From: Pomphorhynchus laevis | Lineage: Eukaryota; Acanthocephala; Palaeacanthocephala; Echinorhynchida; Pomphorhynchidae | DNA length: 64,000 bases | Reading direction: 5' to 3' | Assembly (NCBI GenBank): GCA_012934845.2 | Contig: WNNJ02003515.1 | Coordinates: 1-64,000, forward strand | In this document: piece after piece, positions 10,232-21,514 of the stretch | How the letters are laid out: each line of letters begins with the position of its first letter | Numbering within the stretch: position 1 is the stretch's first letter | Notes under the pieces: model-generated | What the model saw: only the letters and a program-made list of their open reading frames with translations | Database searches by the model: none | What the model was told of the DNA's origin: nothing | Program-made: the position numbers and the translations under genes

Positions 10232-12601
10232 TATCCCATAAGTGCGGAAGAATTATGACGATGTTTTCTTAGTCCATAGTGTCGATGGGAATTTTTTAAT
10301 TATAATTTGATTTGTATCCATTCATCCTTTCACCACCGCCGTTGATGTTTATAGTCTCAAAAATTAACCGTCTATAATAATTTGATTCTTTTGCAAGAAT
10401 TTTGATATCATCAAATTCAATATTGTGTCCTTTCATGAGGGAATGGTTTAAAACGGCAGATGATATGTCCTTTTTCCTTAGAGCATTACGATGTTCCTTA
10501 ATTATAAGTTGTAATAGTCGTTTAGTCTGACCCACGTATGTTGCATCACAATCTTTACATTTTATCTCATATACGAGACCTAACTTTTGCTGAGATAAGG
10601 GTCCCCGTTTGAACATGGATGCTAGACACCTGCTAGGTGGACAGTAAACTGTAGGACGTGATGACGTATGTCGTCTAATACCATCTTCAAGTTTGTTCAG
10701 GCTACGGTTGTCAACGAATGACGATCGCAAATACATTTAAGTTTTTGATTAGTCTTTTTTGTCATGTGTCGATGCAAAAAATATACTCTTCGACTTTAGA
10801 TCTGCCTGGGTGATGGCCCATTTGGGAAAGCCCCGATTTTTAAGTTTCGACTTAATAATCGAACGTTCAGTCAACCGGGCACATTTCTCTGAGCAAATTT
10901 GCAAAAACCTTAGCAACAATGAAGATGCTGCGGATATCTTATATTTGTTTGGCATATTTGTAGATTAGAGGGGAGGATTCTACGTAATATTAGGTTTACG
11001 ATATACCTCTGTTGTGATGTTATTACCACGTCTAACAAGCACATCGAGAAATGCGATCGATCGTTTACTATCTTTAAGCTGTACCTGCCATTGAATTGCC
11101 GGATATTTTTCATTAAGCACATTTCGGACTGATACCGTATTTGGACGCGTATTGAAAACCATAAACACATTATCTACATAGCGCCAATATGCGCATAGGT
11201 CTGGCAGTCTATGATATATGTCTGTTTCCCATTCATCCATATAAATGTTTGCTAAAGTAGGTTCAAGCAGAGAGCTTAATGCAACTCCGTCGATTTGATC
11301 AAATACGTCTTTCTCAAAAAGGAACGCTGACTTTTCAGTACACCGCATCAATAGCTCTGTCCACTCAGAAATATTTAGTATCTGATTATCACATGTGTCG
11401 GATAAAACTTTCGCAGCAATTTGCACACTGGATCTTAAAGGGACGTTAGTAAATAATAAAATTACATCCGCTGTTGCGAAGAAACACGTGCTAGCGTTAA
11501 AACTCGTGATGCACTTAGCGAATTCTGGGCCATCCTTTATTAGCGAGAAGCTAGGAGATTTGCAAGCATTTAATATTTTGCTGATCATTTTTCCAATTTA
11601 TGTCCGAAACACATATACGATGCAATAATTGGACGAAATGCTAAGTTTTGTTTGTGCAATTTCGGGTGCAAATATAGGTATCCAGCTGACGAGGCTGTAG
11701 ATCTAGCTTCGCTATATTGTTGCTTACTCAACTTGTTCTTTGTGCAATTGCAACAAAAGCTTGTTGAAAGTCTTCTCGTTCTTAGCCATTGGATCAGTGG
11801 ATAATTTAACAAACTTGTTATTCGTTAATAATAAGTTCCCATGCTCTACATAGTCTTTGGTGTTCACTACTGCTAGTGCTCGCCCTTTGTCTGATTTACA
11901 TATTGTTATTTCTTCATCTCTCATGATATTTTTCATTGCCGCTCTTTCTGGTTTGCTCATTGTTGAAGGTAAGAGCTTTGCTTGGCGTCTGCACATAGTT
12001 TCATATGTAATAACCGTCCCAAACGATTTATTTGGGAGGTTACTCAACATAAATTCAGCGTCACAACGTATTTCACATAGACTAGGCATGATTGTAGGAA
12101 TAAAATCGGGTCATCGCCTTAGCAAATCCTCTTTAGTATCAATTAAAATCCTGGAAGATAGGTTTATGAAATTCTTATCCTGGTTGGTTTGCGTAAGTTA
12201 TAGTGTGATAATTGGGATAACTTAGCTTCATGGCGTTATCTGATAAGAGTTTCATGTTTCCTCAATTTGTTGTTAACAAACTCATTGATCCAATTAATAT
12301 CATCGCTGTATATACTTCGGACATAGTTACACCAAATACTACGCGACTTTGGGAGATGTGCCTTAATTGCTTTACGTGACTGACGTATACAAAACCTCAT
12401 TACGGAAAAACAATGTTCTTTGCAATTCGGATTTTTAAAAACCAATAATTCCCAATTTGATTTTTGCACAAGTTAGGATAACTTTCGCTCTAAGGCATGA
12501 ACGAAGAAATTCTATAGACATTTTGCAATTGATAATTTTCTTCTCCAAATTTATAAGGTTGTATAATGTGTTATTAAAGCACTTACCATACTGCTTCTTC
12601 A

Positions 12602-12759
12602 ATTCTGTTATAATTACATTCGTGTGCCATGTAATCTGTTTTTTAGGCATTATTAATTATCCACATGAGAAAAATTTGTTAGTGTAAATTGTAACAAGGT
12701 TTCGGTCAATTACAGTGACACTTTTCAAGATAAAAGTTTTCAAAACACAAATCGCCTTA
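12602..12759 (-). repeat. Right pseudo-LTR of the canonical PLE
   Basis: Direct repeat partner of 10074-10231 in the same orientation, with the same GAAAC-type motif on the minus strand (TTGACCGAAACC). Just beyond 12760 the Naiad-type reading frame resumes, so this marks the insertion edge. Confidence 0.8.
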
Positions 12760-12761
12760 TC

Positions 12762-13366
12762 AAGTAAATATAAATATGTGGATAAAATTGAATTAATAGA
12801 ATCCTTAAATATTTTGATAAATCAAAATTATTTAAAAGTAGGGACATTTATATTTAGACAAGTAAAATGTGTTCCAATGGGAGGTAATAGTAGCCCAATT
12901 ATAGCTGACTTGTTTTTAAGCTTTATAGAATATGAATTTGTTCATAACTGTGTAAAAACTAAATCTAAAGTATATATGTATTTAATTCTAATAATTTTTA
13001 TTCAATTAGTGAGCACATTTATCCAGAAAGCCTTATTCTTAACAAAACCAATATTAACGATAAAGAAGGTGTATATCTAGATATAAACATTAAATTAACA
13101 TTAACTAAAACTACTATTAATTTATATCGTAAAGATGACATATTTAAATTTACAAGAAACAATTTTTGCATGAGCATTCATGCATACCATATAATATAAA
13201 ATATAATACATTAAATAATGAAATTTTAAGAATTGCAACAATATGTAATGATATTGGCTTTCTTCAAAATCATTTAAATAATTTAATAGATACATATTTT
13301 AAACTAGGTTACTATAAAAATAACATCAAGCAGAAAAAAGTAAAATATATAAATCAACACAATAAT
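12762..13366 (+). mobile_element. Naiad-type PLE, RT and C-terminal part
   Basis: Open at 12715-13080 and 13166-13366. It reads SKYKYVDKIELIESLNILIN, then FRQVKCVPMGGNSSPI and ADLFLSFIEYEFVHNCVK. The YIDD motif C is lost through a deletion near 12970. It then reads ILTIKKVYI, LYRKDDIFKF, HEHSCIPYNIKYNTLNN and LIDTYFKLGYYKNN. It continues the copy split by the canonical PLE and is in turn broken at 13366 by a LINE insertion. Confidence 0.85.
13351..13366 (+). repeat. Left target-site duplication of the LINE
   Basis: AAATCAACACAATAAT is repeated exactly at 15244-15259 on the other side of the LINE. Both copies belong to the Naiad-type sequence, which reads on across the insertion. Confidence 0.85.
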
Positions 13367-15243
13367 GTAGAGATGAACTATTGGCCTCTTAGTCTCTCGA
13401 CATTGGGCTAAAATAAATAAAAACACCGAATATACATTAAAACAAAGAAAAGTACAAAATGTCTTCGCGATGGCTACCGACTCATTATTTTGTCAATCTT
13501 CGTCAAGCTAATCTTTGAAAGATTGGGGCAGTTAAACACGTGAAGCAAAGAATTACATGATTGGAGGCAATACATGCAGGTGCATGTTGATGTGCGGTTA
13601 TGAAGGGGAATGCGAATGGAGCAAAATTTATCATGGTACCCATGAAGAGAAACTCTCCAAGTAAGAGGGCGTTTTTGCGTTCGTGGATTTCGCCAATTGA
13701 TTTGAATGAATGCAGGGGTCCGGTATATGTCTGGATCAAGTAAAGATAATTTTGCTTCAAGGTTTTCAAGATGATGATAGAATTCATCTGTTCTAGGAAG
13801 ATGAAGGCGATTACAGAGAAACACAGAACAAGGCTGGAGCTTTGAAATCGCTTCTACATCAGTAGAAGATTTAGGAGAGACACCTATAACGCGTTTAACA
13901 AATCTCCATTGGCACCTGTCGATTCGGGCGAAGTTAGACGGAGACAAATCTTCCCAGAATGCAGGTAATCCATATTGAATTATAGGAAGAAGCATGATAC
14001 GGAAGTTGCGAATAGCACCTTCGAATGAGAGTGAACCAATGTTGGAAGCATAAGAGGTTGCAATTGCAACTTTAGATGCTTTGAGGTCAAGATTAAGTTG
14101 GAATGACCATCTGGATGAAAGCAGAATACCTAAGTAGATGTAGTTCTTACAGAATTCTAGAGGGTGATTATTAAGTAATAGCTTGCCTGACCGACGAATT
14201 GGGCCTCCCTTACGGAATTTTATAATTTTCGATTTCTCAATATTCACCTCTAATTGATTTATTTAACAGAATGCGGCTAATGCGTAGAGAGAAAGCTGCG
14301 ATTCCATGAGATCACGAGATATGATGGCAAGATCATCAGCATAGAGAACTGATATGATATCTATGGAGTTTACACGAAGACTCGAAGGTAGATCCGCTAA
14401 AAAGAAGGAGAATAACAGTGGGCTCAATGAGTCACCCTGAGTGGCTCCGCGGTTTGCGATTAAAGGCTCGGAGAATTAGAGGCCATCGAAGACGCAGAGT
14501 GTGTTCGGACGTAAAATTGAGCAAAGAATATGAAGGAAGCCACCATAGACGTTGGCTTGAGCAGCGAGTTTATTCAGCAAAAGTTCACGGTTGATAGAGT
14601 CGAAATCTTTCTTAAAGTCTATGAATATGGCGTAAATGGCAGATTTTCGAGCAAAGCATGATTTTACCTCATGGCGAACTACCTTGATAGCGTCGATGGT
14701 AGAGTAGCCGCGACGAAAGCCAAATTGCTCTGGTGGAAGTAAGGATTCGCGCAATGACATTAATCGATTTGCGAGGATGTGTTTGAAAAATTTGTATGCA
14801 TGGTTGAGAAAAAGTTATGCCACGATAAGAGTCGGCGGAGGAAGGATCACCTTTCCCTTTATAAAGTACTTTGATAAATCCTCGCCTCCAGGATGAGGGA
14901 ATTGGTTTGCCGAAAAGAATGGAATTGAACAAGAAGGTCAAGTAACTGGAGAGAAAGGAAAATGAAGATCTAATAAGCTCAATACACAGATTATCTGGTC
15001 CAGCGGCTTTGTTAGAAGCCATACGAAACATGGCTATTTCTAGCTCTTCAGTAGTAAATAGTGCATTGAGTGGATCGAAATTAACGTAAGTAAGAAGGCT
15101 CATTAGATTAGTCGAAAGGGGAGATACATATTTGAATGACAATTGTAGAAGGTTCTTAAAATAAACTGCCCACTTAGAGAGCGATATGCGAGAAGCGGTT
15201 TTGTTATTTGAAGACAAAAGTTTCCATCAACACTATTATCAAC
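13367..15243 (-). mobile_element. AP-endonuclease-type LINE, 5'-truncated, with TSD
   Basis: Minus-strand frames give an RT: NKAAGPDNLCIELIR, IPSSWRRGFIKVLYKGKGD, LPPEQFGFRRGYST, AIFIDFKKDFDSINRELLL (motif A). A decayed motif B and C region (about 14290-14470) carries GATQGDS-like and YADDLAI-like signals. 13474-14247 encodes the thumb and tail (NIEKSKIIKFRKGG, FCKNYIYLGILLSSRWSF, ending in a Cys/His cluster TCTCMYCLQSCNSLLHVF). The layout fits the CR1/Jockey side of the LINE tree; the exact clade is uncertain. The 3' end is at 13367 (CTAAGAGGCCAATAGTTC side). It has a 16-bp TSD and several frame breaks. Confidence 0.75.
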
Positions 15244-15940
15244 AAATCAACACAATAATATAAAGAATAAATTTAATAGATGCATATCTTTGTGGCAAAT
15301 TTTTATGGATGGATAATACATAATATACTTTGTATTATAATAAGATACTATATAGTTGTATCGAAGGAAATACATCATTAGCATGTATTTGGCCCCGCTG
15401 CTATGTTGGGTAGAAGAGTTAGGGGCCGAAACCTGATAGCATAGCAGTTCCTCTTGATGACCTCTGATTCTTATTATGATACAACGTCTGTTATTTATTA
15501 GTCAATTCATAAAAATGACGTTTATTTTAAATTTTTTTAACTTGATTTAAATTATAGAAAATCTAAAAACAATTATTAATTTTATTATTTAATTATTAAA
15601 TTTTGATTTAGCATTATTATGTTTTGTTTATTTTATAATTATATTAAATAAGTAGACTCAGTTAGCTGATTTGATTCTTTGTATTAAAATAAGATACTAT
15701 ATAATCAAATTTCATAAGAGGAAATACGTCCTCAACACGTATTTGGCTCCGCTGCTATGTTGGATAGAGGAGTTGGTGGCCGAAACCTGATAGCATATTA
15801 GTTCCTTCTGATGACCTCTAGCCCATATTATGATACAACGTCTGTTATTTATTGGTCTATTCATAAAAATGACTTTTATTTTAAATTTCAGTTTTATTTT
15901 AACTTGTATCATTTTTATTTTTGTTATTTAAATGATTTTA
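15244..15940 (+). mobile_element. Naiad-type PLE 3' end, followed by a second 3' UTR piece
   Basis: 15260-15675 continues the split copy through the 3' UTR core (CTGCTATG at about 15398 pairing with CATAGCAG) to the terminus AAGTAGACTCAGTTAGCTG. From 15676 a further 3' UTR begins (GATTCTTTGTATTAAAAT) with its own core near 15745-15810. The two are head to tail with no spacer. Confidence 0.8.
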
Positions 15941-16330
15941 TTCAAAAGGATTTAAATAATTTAATAGATACATATTTTAAACTAGGTTACTATAAAAATA
16001 TCATCAAACAGAAAATAGTAAAATATATAAATCAACACAATAATGTAGAGATGAACTATTGGCCTCTTAGTCTCTCGACATTGGGCTAAAAGTTTCCATA
16101 TTTGGATTCAGCTCCAATAATTATTTATCAATAATAGATCAGTATCAGCAATTTAAAATAATTTAAATAATTAAATAAATGCATATTACTATAAAAATAT
16201 CATCAAACAGAAAATAGTAAAATATATAAATCAACACAATAATTTTAAAAATAATTTTAAAAATATTAGCGGAAAATTTTTATGGATGGATAATAAATAA
16301 CATAATTTGTATTAGAATAGAATACTAGAC
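15940..16330 (+). mobile_element. Naiad-type PLE C-terminal fragments with LINE 3' scar
   Basis: 15945-16039 encodes DLNNLIDTYFKLGYYKN and QKIVKYINQHNN. At 16040-16086 the last 46 bases of the LINE found at 13367 follow at the identical junction, then AGTTTCCAT as at the other end of that LINE. 16140-16330 is another C-terminal fragment ending in the GGATGGATAATAAATAA stop region. Confidence 0.75.
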
Positions 16331-16920
16331 AAGTAAATTTCATCAGAGAAAATGCGTTATTAGCATGTATTTGGCCCTGTTGCAATGTTGGGTCGAGGAA
16401 TAGAGGACGAAATATGATAAAATAGCAGTTCCTACTGATGATCTCTTATCTTTATTCATATACATCATCTTTTATTTATTAGTCAACTAATGAAAATTGA
16501 CTTTTATATTAAATTTCATTTTTTTTATTTTAACTTGATAAAAAAAAATCGTCATTAGCACGTACTTGGCGCGCTGCTATATTGGGTGGAGGAATATAGG
16601 TCGAAACCTGATAGCATAGCAGTTCCTCCTGATGACATCTAATAATTATTCTGATACAACGTTTGCTATTTATTTCAAAGTTCAATTTTTTATTAACTCG
16701 ATATAAATTATAGTAGCTATGCTTGTGTTACAAATTCAAAACATTAAAAAAGTTATATAAAATCTTATTACAATTATTTTTAATTATTCATTTTCTAATT
16801 ATTGAGTTTTTATTTAGCATTATTATTTTGAAATAAAAAATTATTAAAAAATATTATTAATTAATAAATAATAATTATTATCAACTATATTATTTAAATA
16901 TTTAATTATAATAACGAACT
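16331..16920 (+). mobile_element. Tandem Naiad-type 3' UTR pieces
   Basis: Two 3' UTR cores follow each other: 16350-16450 (GGTCGAGGAATAGAGGACG) and 16555-16640 (GGGTGGAGGAATATAGGTC). Each is followed by the AT-rich tail. They differ from the young consensus at many positions and from each other, so they are older copies. Confidence 0.7.
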
Positions 16921-19199
16921 TGGCCTTACCAGAGTCGTGTACACAATAATGTTATCTTATATGTGATCCTTTGACGCCAAACAACTCAGAAGTTTCGCCT
17001 AATTCGCGGATTGAAATTAGTGCTTTGTAAGAAAATGGACAACTTAATGACTTGGAGGTTTTATAAGCAAAAGTCATTATGTGACGTTCTAGTCTGTTTA
17101 TCTTACCAAAATGTAACGCCAGTAAAATCTACGTATCTATAATAACTGATCTGATTGAAAAAATTCTATGCATATGTTTATGGGCACGTACCGTCGCTGA
17201 CAGTCTAGCTAACACTTGTGTGCCAGCTAGTATTGCAAAAAAATAGTTCACAGAAAGTTTCAACTATAAGCAAAGCCCTGGAAGCCCGAATCAATTAATG
17301 TAAATCAGGTAATTATGCTGCCCTAAACAACCAGGCAAACTATTTACAATCTCGTATAAGAGCAAGAAAAATACCACTTGTGAGGGATCCAACTCAACTT
17401 ATTCCGAAGCTAGTCAAACTGAGTAAGTTGCGGGCTGCTGGCAGAATGTTATGTCATACGACCTCGATTTGTTCTATATTAAGTATACGTTACAAGGTTG
17501 GCAAATGCACTGTGCTTGATAAGTTTCTTGAACTCCATCCAGCAGGCGCGGACTTTCCGAAGTGCAAAATTTAAAAAACCAACTTGCCAAGACGTTTAGA
17601 AAGTCATTGTGCTCGTTTTCAATCAATATCTGCCGGATACGTAGTAAGTGCGTCCAAGACAACTAAAGGAGCTGCTGGACCATCAGGTATGGACGCTTCT
17701 ATTTGAGTAAATATACTGACCGGTTTTGGTCCCGAATCTATGACTTGCTGATAGCATTGCAAATATGACAATTCAGTTTGCTTTTCATCGTGTTGGTCCT
17801 TACTTTCTGACCGCCTTCACAGCATAAAGACTCATACCGCTCGATAAAATCAAGGTGTTCAACCTATTGAGATTGGTGAGATTCTGAGGATGATCACGAG
17901 CAAGATAATTTATGTTGCAAAAAAATAAATTAATGAGGTTTCGGGATCGGAGCAACTTTGCGCAGGACATAAATGAGGTACTAATTGCGTAGTACATTAG
18001 ATAAGATAAATAGTTCAATATTCAAAAAATATGTGTATATTAAGTATCGACGTTAAAAATGCTTTCAGTCGCATTAATCCTGCACTTGCTCTCGTAAACA
18101 CGGATACAGTTTGCCCGGCATTAATAACCATCCTGAAAAACAAGTATTCATGTATGTCATCTTTATCTGTGGGAGATCAGATAATATGGTCGTCTGAGGG
18201 ATTTGCACAGGATGACCCCCTCGCGATGTCTGCATTTGCTGCTGCGATTATGCCACTCATTAATAAACTTAAACAACATGTTCCGGAGATAACACAGAGA
18301 TGGTACGCAGATGATGCATGTTTTGTAGATGAGCTAGATGATTTGGTGCGTATGTGAAATTTGTTGAAAGAACTAGGTCCGCTTTACGGTTATCACGTTA
18401 ACCCGGTAAAATGTAAACTTTTGGTACATCCGTGCAACATGGCAGTTGTATTACGCACATTTTACAATGCAGAATTATCAGTGACCAATTTGGGGATCAC
18501 ACTGCTAGACAGCTTCCTTTGTGATGATCTGTATGCTAAATCCAAGTTTGAATAATTGGTTGTAGATTGGTGTCACACTGTTAAAATGATTGCATCCATT
18601 GCATTAAATGACGGACATTCCGCCTAAGCACTTTACATTAAGGTGGTCTAACATAAATGGGATTACATACAACGAACCTATGAAAAAACGTTTGGAATGT
18701 TTGATCGCCTGATATATGTTATCTTTAATTAAGCTGTTCTCTCGATGTTCGGTTTAGATAAACTAAATGAGGCGCTAATCAAATGTATTTCTTTCCCTGT
18801 GAGAATGAGTGGCATAGGTATCTTTGATCATGTTCTCGGTTCTAAAATGTTATATAATCAGTCTTTACGGCTATGCAATCCATTTTTGACGGGTCTGGAT
18901 GGCGTAGAATTGTTACACGATCAGATCAAGACCTTGAAATATATGTCTGGGGTTCGGCAAGTCATGCTAAATACATTGAGAGATAATGTTATTAATAGTG
19001 TTGATGAAAATTTTAAAAGGGCAATTATTGCTGGGTCGGGCGTCTGCACTTCCAATTGGCTGACAGCTGTTCCTTGAGTATACAGACAGAATTATGTGTT
19101 AAATAACTGTTTCAAAAATGCCATGGCAGCTAAATATGGCTAGTCTCCAAAGAATTACTGAACAAATGTAAGTGTGAATCATCTTTAACACACAGTACG

Positions 19200-19235
19200 C
19201 GATGTCATGCAAAGCAGGGGCTTTGCATGACATCG
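19200..19235. repeat. Short palindrome inside the LINE copy
   Basis: CGATGTCATGCAAAGC, spacer AGGG, then its exact 16-base reverse complement. It lies where the LINE reading is lost. Confidence 0.85.
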
Positions 19236-19239
19236 TGTA

Positions 19240-19456
19240 ATTATTAAACATAAGAGAGAGGTCAAGTCTATCATAAAGTGATAGACTTGAACCCTTGTTT
19301 CTTATCAAATGCATACCATTATTATTATCATTTTATCAAAATTATCATTATGCATTTTATCAAATGCATACCATTCTATTATTAAACATAAGAGAGAGGT
19401 CAAGTCTATCATAAGGTGAGAGACTTGAACGCTTGTTTCTTATCAAATGCATACCA
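19240..19456 (+). repeat. Direct repeat of about 79 bp, period 138 bp, with a hairpin
   Basis: ATTATTAAACATAAGAGAG and following bases occur at 19240-19318 and again at 19378-19456. Each unit contains AAGTCTATC and GATAGACTT (in the second copy GAGAGACTT) arranged to pair. The sequence between the two is a degraded partial repeat of TTATCAAATGCATACCATT. Confidence 0.75.
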
Positions 19457-19825
19457 GAATGTACAGACGGAAATTGTACTACAACCGGTGCTGAAATTAT
19501 ATCTTCCATAACTCTTCAACGACAAAAGACCGTCAAGCTCGCATGGACATAACCTGCACATGCCTGCATGGTGGAATAATGGAGCGATCCTATATAGATG
19601 TGCATATAAATTTTTTTCTCCCGCTTATTTGTTCGACCAGGCTTCTGCATTCGCATGTCACGAGGGGCGCAAATCAGCAAAGTATCGCAAACGAGTAGAA
19701 GAAATTAAAAACGTCAATTTTCTTCCCTTAATAGTTTCGACTGACGAAGGTGCGGGAACGTATTCAATTCGTTAATAAAATTGATTGCAAAGAAGATCAT
19801 CAGATAAAAGGATACAGAATCGCGA

Positions 19826-20650
19826 TTAATTAGAGGGATAGGGGAATATCGCTCTAATTAGGTGGTTTGGGTGTTGCTGATCCGAAGGTGACCCATGGTT
19901 TGGAATACGAATGTGTGGTGCTGTTTCGAAAAACGTACGAATGGGGTTATATAGGTGACGATTTGCGGTAACATCAAGCGATCGTGATAGGTAGCTCAGC
20001 ACTTTAGCGAAAAGTTTTTTACAAAGATTATTTTGACAAAACTCTAAAAACATTCGATTCAAGTATTCAGAATATTATTGCTCACGCTTCTCATGATGGA
20101 GCTTCGTCGTCGCTCAATATATTACCTTTGAAAGTGGAACATTTGAACATAGATTCTCGAGAATTCAAGGACGGGTTGGCTGCACGCTATGGATGGTCGC
20201 ATTCATTAACGAGCAACCTCGACTGTATTTGAGGCTCAAGAATTCACATTTGTCATTCCCTATCATGCAAACGAGGCGGGATCCCGAGCATTATGCATGA
20301 TGTGATACAGAATATTTTCGCCTGTACTGTCTCAAACAGTCCTTGCAGGGTCGAAATTGAACCTGTGGTTTCAATCGTTTCTGATTTTGTAAATTTTGAG
20401 TCATCAGCTACCTCCGGGATACTTCTGCTAGACTGGATATAGTTTGTTCTAACTTTCCGATAATTGTTTTAAACACACATTTTTCGACGTGTTTTCAATT
20501 CATGCTCAATTGTATGTTGTAACATTGCGAATTGTAACATCGAGAATTGTAACATTGCGAAATATAGGGAAAGAGTACTTATCGTTGAGCAAAGTAAATT
20601 CGTTCCATTTATTTTTTCGACATCCGAAGGAATTGGTAGGCAAACAAATT
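19826..20650 (+). mobile_element. R2-superclade LINE, family A, 3' half
   Basis: Reads LGGLGVADPKVTHGLEYE, DGLAARYGWSHSL, then SLSCKRGGIPSIMHDVIQNI (zinc ligand and the conserved segment before the endonuclease), RVEIEPVVSI, TSARLDIVCSNFP with FFDVFSIHAQ, the PD-(D/E)XK-type core of the restriction-like endonuclease. YRERVLIVEQSKFVPFIFS follows. A TGTAACATTGCGAAT micro-repeat (three units) disrupts the frame near 20520-20560. The RT part is absent. Confidence 0.75.
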
Positions 20651-20663
20651 TAATTCTTAAAAG

Positions 20664-20675
20664 ATAACTACTTTA
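20664..20675 (+). repeat. Left 12-bp target duplication of the hammerhead array
   Basis: ATAACTACTTTA, repeated exactly at 21459-21470 on the far side of the array. Confidence 0.75.
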
Positions 20676-20724
20676 CCCAATCATTTTTAGCCAGACGCGG
20701 AAGAGCGACGATAACAGTAGCAAG

Positions 20725-20785
20725 TACCGTTTCGTCATCATAATGACTCAACAGTGCCAGATCACTCCCACAGCTTGATACAGAG
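20725..20785 (-). ncRNA. Hammerhead ribozyme, core altered
   Basis: Minus-strand copy of the motif at 20987. The CUGAUGA box reads CTGTTGA, so a core base is changed, while the stem II (GTCAT with ATGAC) and GAAAC are kept. Probably inactive. Confidence 0.65.
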
Positions 20786-20986
20786 GGGGACTGGCAGACG
20801 GCACACGAGTCATGTGTATGAAGTACCAGAAAAATTTTTGGTAACTTCACATAGAGTGCTTAATCAGCACTACTGCTTCACCAAATAGGATCATTAGCAA
20901 ATGCACTGGCAAATGCCAGCGCAGGTCTCTTTTTATATCGGCTATTATCTTTTTAATTTTCAAGAGAGAGTGTGAGACCATTCCTC

Positions 20987-21046
20987 CTCTGTATCCAGCA
21001 GTGGGAGGGATCTGGCACTGATGAGTCATTGTGATGACGAAACGGT
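20987..21046 (+). ncRNA. Hammerhead ribozyme
   Basis: All conserved parts are present. CTGATGA is at 21018-21024. Stem II is GTCAT (21025-21029) pairing with ATGAC (21034-21038) across a TGTG loop. GAAA is at 21039-21042. Upstream, CCAG (20995-20998) can pair with CTGG (21012-21015) as stem I after an unpaired base. CTGT before A20993 can pair with ACGG after GAAA as a short stem III. The predicted cleavage site is after the GTA at 20991-20993, a permitted NUH triplet. The fold is deduced by eye; activity is untested. Confidence 0.75.
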
Positions 21047-21307
21047 ACTTGCTACTGTTATCGTCGTTCTTCCGCGTCTGGCTAAAAATGATTGCGTACA
21101 TAATTAACGCGGAATGGTCTCACACTCTCTCTTGAAAATAAAAAGATATTAGCCGATATAAAAAGAGACCTGCGCTGACATTTGCCAGTACTTTTGCTAA
21201 TGATCCTATTTGGTGAAGCAGTAGTGCTGATTAAGCACTCAATGTGAAATTACCAGAAATTTTTCTGGTACTTCATACACATGACTCGTGTGCGTCTGCC
21301 AGTCCTC

Positions 21308-21367
21308 CTCTGTATCCAGCAGTGGGAGGGATCTGGCACTGATGAGTCATTGTGATGACGAAACGGT
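21308..21367 (+). ncRNA. Hammerhead ribozyme, second tandem unit
   Basis: Same motif one 321-bp period downstream, with CTGATGA at 21339-21345 and unchanged stems and GAAAC. Two intact copies in tandem would release a 321-nt monomer. Confidence 0.75.
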
Positions 21368-21514
21368 ACTTGCTACTGTTATCGTCGTTCTTCCGCGTCT
21401 GGCTAAAAATGATTGCGTACATAATTAAAGCGGAATGGTATCACACTCTCTCTTGAAAATAACTACTTTAGCAGCTCAAAATACTTAGATAAGCTATGCT
21501 GACATAATGCCTAA

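Larger units (their letters stand above)
10074..12759 (-). mobile_element. Canonical Penelope-like element with direct terminal repeats
   Basis: Read on the minus strand, frames encode an N-terminal region (12435-12650 and 12236-12469), then MPSLCEIRC and CKSDKGRALAVVN, YLYLHPKLHK (RT), TADVILLFTNVPL (motif A), a decayed motif B (EPTLANIYMDEWE) and YWRYVDNVFMVF, where the usual DD of motif C is DN. SIAFLDVLVRR follows. A separate frame at 10296-10736 holds the C-terminal GIY-YIG domain (LVYEIKCKDCDATYVGQTKR, then IIKEHRNAL). It therefore has the usual PLE order, RT before endonuclease. Direct repeats of about 158 bp flank it. Several frame breaks and the altered motif C show that it is inactive. 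It sits inside a Naiad-type copy of opposite orientation. Confidence 0.85.
17140..19775 (+). mobile_element. R2-superclade LINE, family A, decayed copy
   Basis: Recognisable in order: YLQSRIRARK-like text near 17345, LSKLRAAGRMLCHTTSIC, VLDKFLELHPAGADF, GAAGPSGMDAS (RT entry), SIDVKNAFSRINPALALVN at 18037 (motif A), SEGFAQDDPLAMSAFAAA (motif B), RWYADDACFVDELDDL (motif C, intact YADD), GPLYGYHVNPVKCKL, RMSGIGIFDHVLG. After rearranged sequence at 19080-19480 comes the C-terminal endonuclease area (YLFDQASAFACHEGRKSAKY, then RVEEI). The CKRGG zinc ligands are missing or unreadable here. Stops break it in several places. The 5' end near 17140 is approximate. Confidence 0.75.
20676..21458. mobile_element. 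Retrozyme-like array of 321-bp hammerhead repeats
   Basis: The array holds one inverted unit (20676-20983) and about 1.5 direct units (20984-21458). The period of 321 bp is set by the repeated GTATCCAGCAGTGGGAGG at 20991 and 21312. Each direct unit contains a hammerhead core. A perfect 12-bp direct repeat flanks the whole composite, so it appears to have inserted as one piece. No protein is encoded. Known animal retrozymes are small tandem hammerhead repeats thought to be moved by PLE reverse transcriptase; this fits that description in size and layout. Confidence 0.75.

Noticed and set aside
13166-13411. 81-codon frame as a separate gene
   Set aside because: It is the Naiad-type C-terminus running into the 3' end of an inserted LINE; the last residues (MNYWPLSLSTLG) are antisense LINE sequence.
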